Shown: piece after piece, positions 49,749-57,989 of the stretch
How positions within the stretch are numbered: position 1 is the stretch's first letter
Layout: each line of letters begins with the position of its first letter
Origin: Streptomyces sp. NBC_00273
GTDB lineage: Bacteria; Actinomycetota; Actinomycetes; Streptomycetales; Streptomycetaceae
Assembly: GCF_036178145.1 (NCBI RefSeq)
Contig: NZ_CP108067.1
Location: 5,518,001 to 5,582,000, forward strand
Direction of reading: 5' to 3'
DNA length: 64,000 bases
The notes under the pieces: model-generated
What the model was told of the DNA's origin: nothing
The model's input: the letters and a program-made list of their open reading frames with translations, nothing else
Database searches by the model: none
Made by a program: the position numbers and the translations under genes

Positions 49749-49908
49749 GTCCTGTCGTCAAAGTGGCGTCGGCCGAGCCCGCGGCGTCCGGTGCCGTGCA
49801 TGGCAAGGCGGAGGGGCGCCCGTGTACTGGACGTACTCGGGTGCCCCGACAACGCGGCCAGGTGCGGTGCCGGGCGTCGCGGGCCCGACGGGACTTTGAC
49901 GACAGGGC
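49749..49908. mobile_element. 160-bp MITE-like element, IS5/IS427-type ends
   Basis: Left end GTCCTGTCGTCAAAGT and right end (reverse complement) GCCCTGTCGTCAAAGT match at 15 of 16 bases. The element is flanked by CTAG at 49745-49748 and 49909-49912, the YTAR-type target of IS427-group elements. It holds no transposase, so it must have been mobilised in trans. Internal DNA (GC-rich) shows no gene. Confidence 0.85.
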
Positions 49909-50862
49909 CTAGGTGTATTGACCCGCAGGGTTGTTCACGCGGCTGATGGGTGGCTTGCCGTCGAGTGCGGTGTGGCAGCGGTGATGGTTGTAGGTGTGGA
50001 GGAAGTCTGCCAGGGCCGCGGTCCGCTCGTCGTTCGAGGTGTAGGGCCGTAGGTAGGCCCACTCGTCGAGGAGGGTGCGGTTGAAACGTTCGACCTTGCC
50101 GTTGGTCTGAGGCCGGTAGGCACGGGTGAGCCTTCCGGCAGCGCCGAGGTCGGCCAGGACGGCCTTCCAGGCCAGGCCTTTGCGGTAGGCCCACGCGTTG
50201 TCGGTGAGAACGCGTTCGATGCGGGTGATGCCCTGGGTGTGGAAGAACGCGGCGGCGCGTGTGAGGAAGCCTGCGCACGTCGCGACTTTCTCGTCCGGGT
50301 GGATCTCGCTGTAGGCCAGGCGGGAGTGGTCGTCGACCGCGGAGTGGACGTAGTCGAAGCCCATGCCGCGGATGGGTCGGCCCGCGTCGCGGCCCAGGAC
50401 ACGGTGGCCGCCGCCGTCGGGGATCCGGCCGAGCTTCTTCACGTCGACGTGGATGAGTTCGCCGGGTCGCTCGCGTTCGTAGCGGCGGATCGGGGTGCCG
50501 GTCGGGCGGTCGATCCAGGCCAGGCGGTGCAGACCATGCCGGGTCAGAATGCGGTGGACGGTCGAGGCGGGCAGTCCCAGGACCGGGCCGATGCGGGCGG
50601 GCCCCAGTTTGCGGGTCCGGCGCAGGTCACAGACCCTCGCCTCGATGGCGGCCGAAGTCCGGTGCGGTGTCGTGCGTGGCCGGCTGGATCGGTCGTGCAG
50701 TCCGGCCTCGCCTTCCGTCCGCCACCGGCGCATCCATTTGTGGGCGGTGGCCCGCGAGATGCCCATCTCGGCGGCCACGTGGGCGACCGGGCGGCCCGAT
50801 ACGACTCGTTCGACCAGCAGGCGCCTACCGAAGACGGTCAGCCGGGCATTACGGTGGGACAC
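49909..50862 (-). CDS. IS481-family transposase
   Basis: A 317-residue DDE transposase. HTH region LLVERVVSGRPVAHVAAEMG and RATAHKWMRRWRTEGEAGL, then the catalytic core: D in ELIHVDVKKLGRI, D in LTDNAWAYRKG and E in NGKVERFNRTLLDEW. It matches the IS481 family (integrase-like core). The stop TAG is not part of the element: the frame reads GGTCAATACACC and stops in the CCTAGG target copy at 49908-49913. Appears intact. Confidence 0.93.
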   Translation of the reverse strand: MSHRNARLTVFGRRLLVERVVSGRPVAHVAAEMGISRATAHKWMRRWRTEGEAGLHDRSSRPRTTPHRTSAAIEARVCDLRRTRKLGPARIGPVLGLPASTVHRILTRHGLHRLAWIDRPTGTPIRRYERERPGELIHVDVKKLGRIPDGGGHRVLGRDAGRPIRGMGFDYVHSAVDDHSRLAYSEIHPDEKVATCAGFLTRAAAFFHTQGITRIERVLTDNAWAYRKGLAWKAVLADLGAAGRLTRAYRPQTNGKVERFNRTLLDEWAYLRPYTSNDERTAALADFLHTYNHHRCHTALDGKPPISRVNNPAGQYT

Positions 50863-50964
50863 GAAGACCTCCGTACGGTGAGTTCCTAGACAGCTCCCAC
50901 CACACCGGAGGTCTTCGCCATGTTCAAGACCTGCCGAGTGTCAACAACGCTCGTGATCAATACA
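49914..50964. mobile_element. IS481-family insertion sequence
   Basis: A 1051-bp element. The ends TGTATTGA...GTTGTT (left) and the reverse complement TGTATTGA...GTTGTT (right) are inverted repeats (8 + 6 matching bases within 23). It is flanked by CCTAGG at 49908-49913 and 50965-50970, a 6-bp duplication of the NCTAGN target known for IS481. It carries one transposase gene on the minus strand. Confidence 0.93.
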
Positions 50965-50965
50965 C

Positions 50966-52213
50966 CTAGGCGCGGACCGGCTGCTCGGCGGGGATCGGGG
51001 TGGTGCCGCCCGTGGCGATCACGCGGGTGGCGCGCGGCGGCGTACGGCGCTCCAGGCGCAGGGCGAGCACGGTGAGGCCGATCGCGGTGACGGTCATGGC
51101 GGCGCCCGCCCAGGCGGTGGCGGCGAAGCCCAGGTCCGCGTCGATGACGGTGCCGCCGAGCCAGGGGCCACCGGTGTTGCCGAGGTTGAAGGCGGCCGTG
51201 GTGGTGGCGCCGGCCAGGGTCGGGGCGGCGCCGGCCACGTTGAACATGCGGGCGTTGAGCGCCGGCGCGGTGAAGAAGGCCGAGAAGCCGAGCAGGAAGG
51301 CCAGGGCGACCGCCGCGGCGGCGGTGGAGGCCAGCAGGGCGAGTGCGGCGAGGAAGACGGTCGAGGCGGTGATGCCCCAGATCATCACGCCGAACAGGTG
51401 CGCGTCGGCGACCCGGCCGCCGACGGTGGTGCCGGCCAGCGCGCCGATGCCGAAGAGGCCGAGGATCCACGGGACCCACCGCGAGTCCAGCCCGGCCACG
51501 TCCGTGAGCAGCGGAGAGAAGTAGCTGAAGGCGCAGAAGACGCCGCCCGCGGCCAGCGCGGTGATGCCGATGGAGAGCCACACCTGGCGGTCGCGGTAGA
51601 TGCGCAGCTCGCGCCCGAGCGACGGCTTCTCGGCGGGCAGCGGGATCTTCGGGATCAGCGCCAGGATGCCGACGAGGGCGATCGCGGAGGCGGCGGCGAC
51701 CGACCAGAAGGCGGAGCGCCAGCCCAGGTGCTCGCCGAGGAAGGCGCCGGCGGGGACGCCGAGGACGTTCGCGATCGACAGGCCGCCGATCATGACGGCC
51801 ATCGCGCGGGCCCGCTGGTCCTTGTCGACCATGGCGATGGCGACGGCCGCGCCCACGGCCCAGAAGCCGGCGCAGGCGAACGCGGAGACCACGCGGGAGG
51901 CGAAGAGGAGCTCGTACGTGGGGGCCAGCGCGCCCGCGACCTGCCCGAGGCCGAAGAGGCTGATGAGGGCGATGAGGGTGGTGCGGCGGGGGAGCCGCAG
52001 GGTGGCCACGGCCAGCAGCGGTGCGCCGATGACCATGCCGATCGCGAAGGCGGATATGAGCAGGCCCGCCTGCGGGATGGTGACGCCCATGTCCTCGGCG
52101 ATGGGTGGCAGCAGGCCGGAGAGCATGAATTCACTGGTGCCGAGCGCGAAGACGGACAGGCCGAGTACGTAGACGGCGACGGGCATGCGGGGGCGTACGG
52201 CTGCTGCGGGCAT
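50966..52213 (-). CDS. MFS drug-efflux transporter (DHA1 family, Cmx/CmrA-like)
   Basis: A 415-residue major facilitator with 12 predicted helices. LSVFALGTSEFMLSGLLPPI (motif of DHA1 drug efflux), RLPRRTTLIALISLFGLGQ (motif A variant) and GVPAGAFLGEHLGWRSAFW (motif C region) are visible. Closest in style to Cmx/CmrA chloramphenicol exporters and arabinose/sugar efflux proteins; the substrate is open. ATG 52213 is preferred over GTG/TTG just upstream. Its stop TAG lies in the right-hand CTAG target copy (50966-50969). Confidence 0.9.
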   Translation of the reverse strand: MPAAAVRPRMPVAVYVLGLSVFALGTSEFMLSGLLPPIAEDMGVTIPQAGLLISAFAIGMVIGAPLLAVATLRLPRRTTLIALISLFGLGQVAGALAPTYELLFASRVVSAFACAGFWAVGAAVAIAMVDKDQRARAMAVMIGGLSIANVLGVPAGAFLGEHLGWRSAFWSVAAASAIALVGILALIPKIPLPAEKPSLGRELRIYRDRQVWLSIGITALAAGGVFCAFSYFSPLLTDVAGLDSRWVPWILGLFGIGALAGTTVGGRVADAHLFGVMIWGITASTVFLAALALLASTAAAAVALAFLLGFSAFFTAPALNARMFNVAGAAPTLAGATTTAAFNLGNTGGPWLGGTVIDADLGFAATAWAGAAMTVTAIGLTVLALRLERRTPPRATRVIATGGTTPIPAEQPVRA

Positions 52214-52240
52214 GACTGTCACCAACCAGCGCGAACGCGA

Positions 52241-52939
52241 TCAAATTCCCCGGTCGGTGAGGTCGGCGGTGAGGTCGGCGAGTTCCGCGGCGAGGTTGGC
52301 GCGGGCCGGGGCCTCCCAGTGCGCGGCACCGTAGGGCGTGCGGAAGAGCCGCGGCAGGTCGAGCAGCTGGCGCAGTACGGCGGCGCGGCCGGTGCGGAAG
52401 GCGTCGTCCGGGACGAAGCCGTACTCGGCGCGCACGGCGTACGCGTACGCGGCGTACGCGTCGGGCTCCCCGGCCAGGACGGCCAGGTCGGCGTCGCAGA
52501 GGGCCTCGCCGTCGGTGTCGCCGGGGGCTGGGTCGTGGGTGACGGTGAGGCGGACGAGGCGGGCCACTTCGGCGGTGCGGGCGGGGTCGATGCCCAGCTC
52601 GGGGAGGGCGCGCTCGGCGAGGGCGGCGCTGCGCTCCTCGTTCTCGGAGCGGTCGGGACGGTAGACGGCGTCGTGGAACCAGGCGGCGAGCCGAACGGCG
52701 GCGGGATCGGCGGCGTGCGGAGCCAGTACGTCGATCCGTGCGAGTACGTCGGCCAGGTGGGCGGTGGTGTGGTACCGGCGCTGCGGTTCCGCCCAGGCGG
52801 TGAGGAGGCGGTCGGCGTAGGGCGCGGGGTCGCGGTCGGCGGGGGCGCCGGCGGCGGTGACGGTCGCCTGCCAGCGGGCCCGCAGGTCGGCGGTGTCCGG
52901 GTGGGTGTCGCTGCTCTGGATGCCTGTGTCCATGGGCAC
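52241..52939 (-). CDS. HD domain-containing protein
   Basis: A 232-residue predicted metal-dependent phosphohydrolase. The first metal His is in RRYHTTAHLADVLAR, the HD pair in RLAAWFHDAVYRPD, and the later His/Asp in VRLTVTHDPAPGDTD and LCDADLAVLAG. Similar small HD proteins act on nucleotides, but no substrate is known. A TACGCG-type repeat gives AYAAYAYAVRAEYG near residue 165. Start GTG 52939, with ATG 52933 also possible. It lies 27 bp upstream of the MFS gene on the same strand and is probably cotranscribed. Confidence 0.88.
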   Translation of the reverse strand: MPMDTGIQSSDTHPDTADLRARWQATVTAAGAPADRDPAPYADRLLTAWAEPQRRYHTTAHLADVLARIDVLAPHAADPAAVRLAAWFHDAVYRPDRSENEERSAALAERALPELGIDPARTAEVARLVRLTVTHDPAPGDTDGEALCDADLAVLAGEPDAYAAYAYAVRAEYGFVPDDAFRTGRAAVLRQLLDLPRLFRTPYGAAHWEAPARANLAAELADLTADLTDRGI

Positions 52940-52996
52940 ATTGTGGGGTGGCGCGATTGTGGTGGTGAAGGGCGGGTGGAGGCCCGTACTCTGAAT

Positions 52997-53010
52997 ATTG
53001 GACTAGACCT
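52997..53010. promoter_or_regulatory. DasR-responsive element (dre) upstream of the CutC-like gene
   Basis: ATTGGACTAGACCT is the exact reverse complement of the site at 18551-18564 (14 of 14). It lies 55 bp before the start of the CutC-like gene. Confidence 0.8.
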
Positions 53011-53064
53011 CTTCTGGTGAGTCCTCCCGAGTTTCCCGAGCGTTCCGAAGAAGGATGGGATCGA

Positions 53065-53751
53065 ATGAGCAACCGTGCGCTCCTGGAGGTGATCGCCCTC
53101 GACGTGGAGGACGCGGTCGCGGCCCAGGCCGGTGGGGCGGACCGACTCGAACTGGTCACCGACATGGCCGCCGACGGGCTCACCCCGCCGCGTGAGACCT
53201 TCGCGGCGATCAGGGCGGCGGTCGACATCCCGCTGCGCGTGATGCTCCGCAAGACGGACGGTTTCGCGGCCGGCGACGTCTCCGCCTTGGCCCGGGCGGC
53301 ACGGGAACTGCGGGCGGAGGGCGCGCAGGAGTTCGTCCTCGGCTTCCTGGACGCCGACGGCGCCCCGGACCTGGCCGCGGTCGAGGCGGTCGTCGCGGAG
53401 CTGGACGGCTGCCGGTGGACCTTCCACCGGGCGATCGACCGCGCGGCGGACCGGGACCAGCTGCGCAAGGCGCTGGCCGATCTGCCGGGGCTGGACACGT
53501 ACCTCACGGCGGGGTCGGCGGCAGGGGTGGGAGCCGGGCTGCCGGTGCTGCTGGCGGAGGCGGCGCGGGGTGGTGAGCCGGGGTACGGGGCGCGGATCCT
53601 GGTGGGCGGCGGGCTGACGCTCGCGCACCTGCCGGTGCTGCGTGCGGGCGGGATCGACGCCTTCCACATCGGTGGCGCGGCGCGGGCCTCCGGGTGGGGC
53701 GGGCCGGTTTCGGCGGCGGCCGTCGCGGACTGGCGCACCGCCCTTTCCTGA
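53065..53751 (+). CDS. CutC-family protein (copper homeostasis family)
   Basis: A 228-residue TIM-barrel protein of the CutC family: LEVIALDVEDAVAAQAGGAD, RLELVTDMAADGLTPPRETF, FVLGFLDADGAPD, WTFHRAIDRAAD, ILVGGGLTLAHLPVL and FHIGGAARASG. CutC was linked to copper handling, but enzymatic evidence is weak and the fold resembles sugar or amino-sugar enzymes. A DasR-like site lies upstream. AAGGA precedes ATG 53065 by 10 nt. Copper function should not be assumed. Confidence 0.88.
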   Translation: MSNRALLEVIALDVEDAVAAQAGGADRLELVTDMAADGLTPPRETFAAIRAAVDIPLRVMLRKTDGFAAGDVSALARAARELRAEGAQEFVLGFLDADGAPDLAAVEAVVAELDGCRWTFHRAIDRAADRDQLRKALADLPGLDTYLTAGSAAGVGAGLPVLLAEAARGGEPGYGARILVGGGLTLAHLPVLRAGGIDAFHIGGAARASGWGGPVSAAAVADWRTALS

Positions 53752-53769
53752 CCGGGGGTGCGGGTGTCG

Positions 53770-53850
53770 GCCGCGCCGCCGCTGCCGGGGGCGCCGCCCC
53801 CGGACCCCCGGGCGGAGCCCCAGGGGCCCGGGCGGAGCCCGGGGGCGCTG
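53770..53850. repeat. Degenerate GC-rich hairpin repeats after the CutC-like gene
   Basis: GCCGGGGGCGCCGCCCCCGG followed by ACCCCCGGGCGGAGCCCC and GGGCCCGGGCGGAGCCC. Related in composition to the dispersed repeat but without its CTCAAACGCC block. It sits between convergent genes. Confidence 0.55.
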
Positions 53851-53885
53851 GCGCAGCGGCGCCGCACATCACCCGGCGAACGCCG

Positions 53886-55973
53886 TCAGACCAGGGCCGG
53901 TGGGAGGGGGGCCGAGTGGAGGGTCGTGAGGCCCGAGACCGCGCGGGTGAGGCAGACGTACAGGCGGCGCAGGCCCGTCCGCTCGTCCGGCTCGCCGTCC
54001 ACGATCGCCGCGGGCTCGTCCAGGACCACGTAGTCGTACTCCAGACCCTTCGCCAGCGACGCCGGGACGAGGGTCAGCCGCGACTCGGCTGTGGTCTCCT
54101 CGCCGGGCGACAGGTACGGCAGCCCCGCCTCCAGCAGGGCCTCCGCGAGCACCGGGATCCGCGCGTCCGCCGCGATCAGGCCGATCGAGCCCTCGTGCGC
54201 GAGCGACTCGCGGCAGGCGGCGACCACCGCCGCAGTGAGGTCCGGGACCTCCTCGATCCGCAGCGATCCCGGCGTCTCGCGGACGGAGGCGACGGGTGCC
54301 AGGCCCGGGGAGATCGACGGCAGCAGCCGGGAGGCGTAGGCGATCACCTCGCGCGGCACGCGGAAGCCCGCCGTCAGTTCCTCCACCACCGCCTGCGGCT
54401 TGCCCAGGTGCGCGAGGGCCTCGTCCCAGCTGCGCGTGGCCCACGGCGTGGTGCCCTGCGCGAGGTCGCCGAGGACCGTCGCCGAGCCCGTGGTGCAGCG
54501 CCGTCCCACCGCCCGGTACTGCATCGGCGACAGGTCCTGGGCTTCGTCGACGACCACGTGGCCCAGCGAATGCGTCCGTTCCACCAGGTCGGCCGCCTCG
54601 TCGATCAGGACCAGGTCCGCCGCCGACCACTTCGCCGACTTCACGCTGCGGAACGGCTTCGGCCACAGCAGGAGCTTCTGCTCGTCCTCGGTGAGCACGT
54701 CCGCCGCGTGCAGGGCGAGGAACTCGGGGTCGGACAGCAGGCGCAGGACCAGCTTCGCCGGTTCGACGGCCGGCCAGATCTCCTTGACCGCCGCCTTCAC
54801 CGCCGGGTTGCGGGCCACCGCGTCCTGCACCCGGTCGTCCGGGGCCTCGCCCGCCTGCTCCATCCGTACGAGCACCGCGTGCGCGATGCGCTGCGGCAGG
54901 GCCTCCCGGGCCGCGCCGTAGCGGATGTCGCGCTTCTGCAGCTCCTCGACCATCTCCTCCAGCTCGTACGCGGGCACCCGCCAGCGGCGCGAGCCGCGGA
55001 CCACCATCAGCGGCTCCGTGGGGCGCGTGACGTGCGAGCGGACGGCGCGGCCCAGTACCTCCGCCATGCGGGCGTCGCCCTTGACCACGGCGGTTTGGGC
55101 GGTGTCCGTGCCGCGTACCTCCAGGCCGGGGCGGGCGACCAGGTCGTCGACGGTGGCCTGCTTGACCTCCAGCTCGCCCAGGGCCGGCAGGACCTGCTCG
55201 ATGTAGTGCAGGAAGGAACGGTTCGGCCCGATGACGAGCGTGCCCGTGCGGGCGAGGCGGTCGCGGTGCGCGTAGAGCAGGTACGCGACCCGGTGCAGGC
55301 CGACGGCGGTCTTGCCGGTACCGGGGCCGCCCTGCACGCAGACGGAACCGGTCAGGCCGGAGCGGACGAGCTTGTCCTGCTCGGGCTGGATCGTCGCGAC
55401 GATGTCCCGCATCGGGCCCACGCGCGGGCGCTCGATCTCCTGCTGGAGCAGCTTGCTGACCGCGGCCACCTCGCCGGGGTCGGACAGGTGCTCGTCCTCG
55501 TACGCCGTCAGCTCGCCGCCGGTGTAACCGAAGCGCCTGCGCAGTGCGATGTCCTGCGGGTCGGTCTTGGAGGCCCGGTAGAACGGCTGGGAGACGGGCG
55601 CGCGCCAGTCGATGACCATCGGGTCGCCGTCGGCGTCGTGGACGTGGCGGCGACCGATGTAGAACTGCTCGCCCTCCGCGCCCTCGGCGAGCTCCGCGCC
55701 GGGTGCGTGCAGGTAGTTGAGGCGGCCGAAGAACAGCGGGGTGTGGGTGAGGTCGGCGAGGGCCTTGATGCGGTCGTCGATCTGGGCCTGGAGGACGATC
55801 GCGTTGACCCAGTTCGCGGTGACGTCGCGGATGTCGAGGGACTCGACGTCCTCGCGCATGGCGCGCAGGGCGGAACGCGAGGCGCTGAGGTGGGCCCGTT
55901 CGCGGCCCAGCGGGTCGGTGGGCGCGGGCGCGGTCGGATCGTCGTGGGTGGTGTCGGGGGCGTGCGCGGGCAC
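53886..55973 (-). CDS. HelD-like ATPase (UvrD/Rep-type RNA polymerase recycling factor)
   Basis: A 695-residue superfamily 1 ATPase. Walker A is GGPGTGKTAVGLHRVAYLLY, motif II is VVVDEAQDLSPMQYRAVGRR and later motifs include LVPASLAKGLEYDYVVLDE and RRLYVCLTRAVSGL. N-terminal coiled-coil region (RAHLSASRSALRAMREDVES) fits the HelD group that strips RNA polymerase from DNA. Start GTG 55973 has GGAGG 7 nt upstream; the frame stays open to 56066 but without a ribosome site. No rifamycin-associated element was seen upstream, so HelR status is not supported. Confidence 0.88.
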   Translation of the reverse strand: MPAHAPDTTHDDPTAPAPTDPLGRERAHLSASRSALRAMREDVESLDIRDVTANWVNAIVLQAQIDDRIKALADLTHTPLFFGRLNYLHAPGAELAEGAEGEQFYIGRRHVHDADGDPMVIDWRAPVSQPFYRASKTDPQDIALRRRFGYTGGELTAYEDEHLSDPGEVAAVSKLLQQEIERPRVGPMRDIVATIQPEQDKLVRSGLTGSVCVQGGPGTGKTAVGLHRVAYLLYAHRDRLARTGTLVIGPNRSFLHYIEQVLPALGELEVKQATVDDLVARPGLEVRGTDTAQTAVVKGDARMAEVLGRAVRSHVTRPTEPLMVVRGSRRWRVPAYELEEMVEELQKRDIRYGAAREALPQRIAHAVLVRMEQAGEAPDDRVQDAVARNPAVKAAVKEIWPAVEPAKLVLRLLSDPEFLALHAADVLTEDEQKLLLWPKPFRSVKSAKWSAADLVLIDEAADLVERTHSLGHVVVDEAQDLSPMQYRAVGRRCTTGSATVLGDLAQGTTPWATRSWDEALAHLGKPQAVVEELTAGFRVPREVIAYASRLLPSISPGLAPVASVRETPGSLRIEEVPDLTAAVVAACRESLAHEGSIGLIAADARIPVLAEALLEAGLPYLSPGEETTAESRLTLVPASLAKGLEYDYVVLDEPAAIVDGEPDERTGLRRLYVCLTRAVSGLTTLHSAPLPPALV

Positions 55974-56132
55974 GGAACTGCCTCCAGCTGCTGGATGCGG
56001 AACAGATGGCCCGCCGGTTTCCGGCCGGAGGGCGGCTCTCCCCGATGAGGCGGCGGGAGGCGGCAAGAGCGGAGATTCTAGCCACCGGGGCGGTGCGGCG
56101 CGAACGATTATCAGGAGGAGGGGATCGGTGGA

Positions 56133-56777
56133 TCAGGGGATCTGGAGCGAGTCGAGGAGCTGCTGGTGCGTCGCGTCCAGGTCCTTCTGCTTCGCCTCGG
56201 GACCGTATGTCAGGGCCATGACGAGGTGGTCGTCGTCGGAGATGAAGCGGATGGAGCCGACCGCGGGGCCGTCGGGGCCCTCGCCGGTGAGGCTCGCGTC
56301 GAGGGCCGGGCGGCCGTCGACCGTCGTCTTGCGGACGTCTTCCGTGGTCAGGGTGCCGCCGCCGGTCAGGCCGTACGCGTCGACGAAGCCCTTGAGGGCG
56401 TCCTCCAGCGGGATCCGGTCGCCCGGCATGTCGTAGACGGCGAAGCCGGTGGCTCCGTCCGGGGTCTCCACCCCGTACACGCGGGCGTCGACCGATCCGC
56501 CCTCCATGGGGATGGCACCCATGCGGACCTTGGCCTTTCCGGGAAGCTGGGCCGTGATGCCGCTGGGGGGATCGGTGGTCTTCACCGCGCCCTGGGCGGG
56601 CCGGGTGGACGTGGGCGTGGACGTGGGCGTGGGCGTGGGGGCGGCAGCAGCGGCAGCGACCGCGGCGGTGTGTGCCGGCGCGGCGAACGCGGTGGCGGAC
56701 GGCAGCAGCCCGCCCGTGACCAGGGCTGTCGATGCGGAGAGCAGCGCGAGGCGCCGCGTCCGGGAACGGTGGGTCAT
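56133..56777 (-). CDS. Secreted protein of unknown function
   Basis: A 214-residue exported protein. The signal peptide (MTHRSRTRRLALLSASTALV, cleavage near AFA-AP) is followed by a low-complexity Pro/Thr linker and a domain of about 140 residues with GKAKVRMGAIPMEGGSVDAR, TTEDVRKTTVDGRPALDAS and IRFISDDDHLVMALTYGPEA. The C-terminal part resembles small extracytoplasmic stress or lipoprotein domains, but I cannot name it. ATG 56777 has GGGAG 8 nt upstream. Divergent to the small gene at 56995. Confidence 0.75.
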   Translation of the reverse strand: MTHRSRTRRLALLSASTALVTGGLLPSATAFAAPAHTAAVAAAAAAPTPTPTSTPTSTRPAQGAVKTTDPPSGITAQLPGKAKVRMGAIPMEGGSVDARVYGVETPDGATGFAVYDMPGDRIPLEDALKGFVDAYGLTGGGTLTTEDVRKTTVDGRPALDASLTGEGPDGPAVGSIRFISDDDHLVMALTYGPEAKQKDLDATHQQLLDSLQIP

Positions 56778-56994
56778 GCGGATCACTCCCATGGCGTGGT
56801 CGCCGGTACCGCGGACCTTCCCAGGGTCCGTCCCGATCGGCCCCCGTGCATCCGGACGGGTGTCGTACCCAGGAGTGTCAGACCTTGGTATCCACCCCTA
56901 GGGGTGCGCATGCGACGGGAGGAGGACCCCGGGGGCCGTGAGGTTCCCTCCCGGGAGCGATGTGCGGGACGGTGCGAAAACGCACCATGGATGC

Positions 56995-57174
56995 ATGAGC
57001 CCCGCAACCTTCACCTCGATCCAGGGCAGCCGTCCTAGCGGCGCCGACTCCGCCTCCCTTCCGCGCAACGGCCTCGGCGGCATGCTGCGTGCCGTCAAGA
57101 TCTTCGCGGCGACCGCCGTGAGCGTCGTCGTGCTCGGTGAATACGCCGAGGACGCGGGCGTCATACGCCATTGA
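56995..57174 (+). CDS. Small hypothetical protein
   Basis: A 59-residue protein (MSPATFTSIQGSRPSGADSA) with one hydrophobic segment (AVKIFAATAVSVVVLGEYA) near the C-terminus, so a membrane or signal-anchor peptide is plausible. No ribosome site is convincing; a hairpin GGTGCG-AAAA-CGCACC (56971-56986) lies just before the start. ATGs at 56987 and 56991 are out of frame. Short length and no family make this tentative. Confidence 0.5.
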   Translation: MSPATFTSIQGSRPSGADSASLPRNGLGGMLRAVKIFAATAVSVVVLGEYAEDAGVIRH

Positions 57175-57221
57175 CCTCGGGACCCGCCCTGCACCCGCAC
57201 TGATCCACTAGGGTCACGCGG

Positions 57222-57989
57222 GTGACCCGCAGTCCCGCTTACAACCGCTCACCGTCGTCCCTCGCCGGTGTGCTGCTGACCGGCTCGCTGCTGCTGCTCG
57301 GCGTGCTCTGCATCGCCCTGCGCATTCCGGTGGCCGACGCCCTCGTCCAGGGCTTCTCCGCCGCCGAGTGGGGGCCGTCCGCCACGTATCCGCCGTTCGC
57401 GGCGATCCTGTTCACGCCCGCCGCGTGGTTGCCGAGCGGCGCGCTGAAGGCCGTCCTCGTCCTCGGCAACGCCGGCCTGCTCGCCCTGCTGATCACCCTG
57501 TCCTGCCGCCTCGCGGGACTCCGGTCCCGGCCCGGGCCCGTGCTGGCCGCCACCATCGCCGGGCTGTGGCTGCAGCCGCTGTTCCAAGCACCGTTGGCCG
57601 GGCTGATCAACCTGGCGCTCGCCTGCCTGGTCCTGTGGGACCTCGGCCGGCCGCGCTCCGCGCTCGGCAAGGGCTTCGCGCTGGGCGTCGCCGCCGGGAT
57701 CACCCTCGCCCCGGCGGCCATCGCCGCCTATCTCCTGCTGACCCGCCGCGTCCGCGCCGGGCTCACCGCGCTGGCGGCCTCGGCCGGGACCGCCCTGCTC
57801 GGGCTGCTGGTCCTGCCGGAGGCCTCCGCCGAGTTCTGGACCCGGCACCTGGCCGACGCGGCCCGGGCCCTCGTACTGGACTGGCCGCCGCTGTGGGTCT
57901 GGTGCGCTCCCCTACTGGCCGTCCTGACCGCCCGCGCGTGCCGGAGTCAGTCGCTCGCCAACAGCTCGTCGGCGTCCATGATCCGGTAG
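57222..57989 (+). CDS. GT87/DUF2029-like membrane protein, short form
   Basis: A 255-residue polytopic protein with about six to seven membrane segments. GFSAAEWGPSATYPPFAAILFTPAAWL resembles the YPPF loop of polyprenol-dependent GT87 mannosyltransferases. Usual length is about 400 residues, so the N-terminal helices with the catalytic Asp appear to be missing and activity is doubtful. The gene overlaps the convergent helicase gene by 43 bp. GTG start 57222, without a strong ribosome site. Confidence 0.7.
   Translation: MTRSPAYNRSPSSLAGVLLTGSLLLLGVLCIALRIPVADALVQGFSAAEWGPSATYPPFAAILFTPAAWLPSGALKAVLVLGNAGLLALLITLSCRLAGLRSRPGPVLAATIAGLWLQPLFQAPLAGLINLALACLVLWDLGRPRSALGKGFALGVAAGITLAPAAIAAYLLLTRRVRAGLTALAASAGTALLGLLVLPEASAEFWTRHLADAARALVLDWPPLWVWCAPLLAVLTARACRSQSLANSSSASMIR

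Noticed and set aside
53886..56100. HelR (rifampicin-protecting) identity for the HelD-like gene
   Set aside because: No rifamycin-associated inverted repeat was visible upstream of the GTG at 55973, so only the general HelD name is supported.
57239..57848. Minus-strand open frames opposite the GT87-like gene
   Set aside because: They lack motifs, while the plus strand codes a typical hydrophobic membrane protein.
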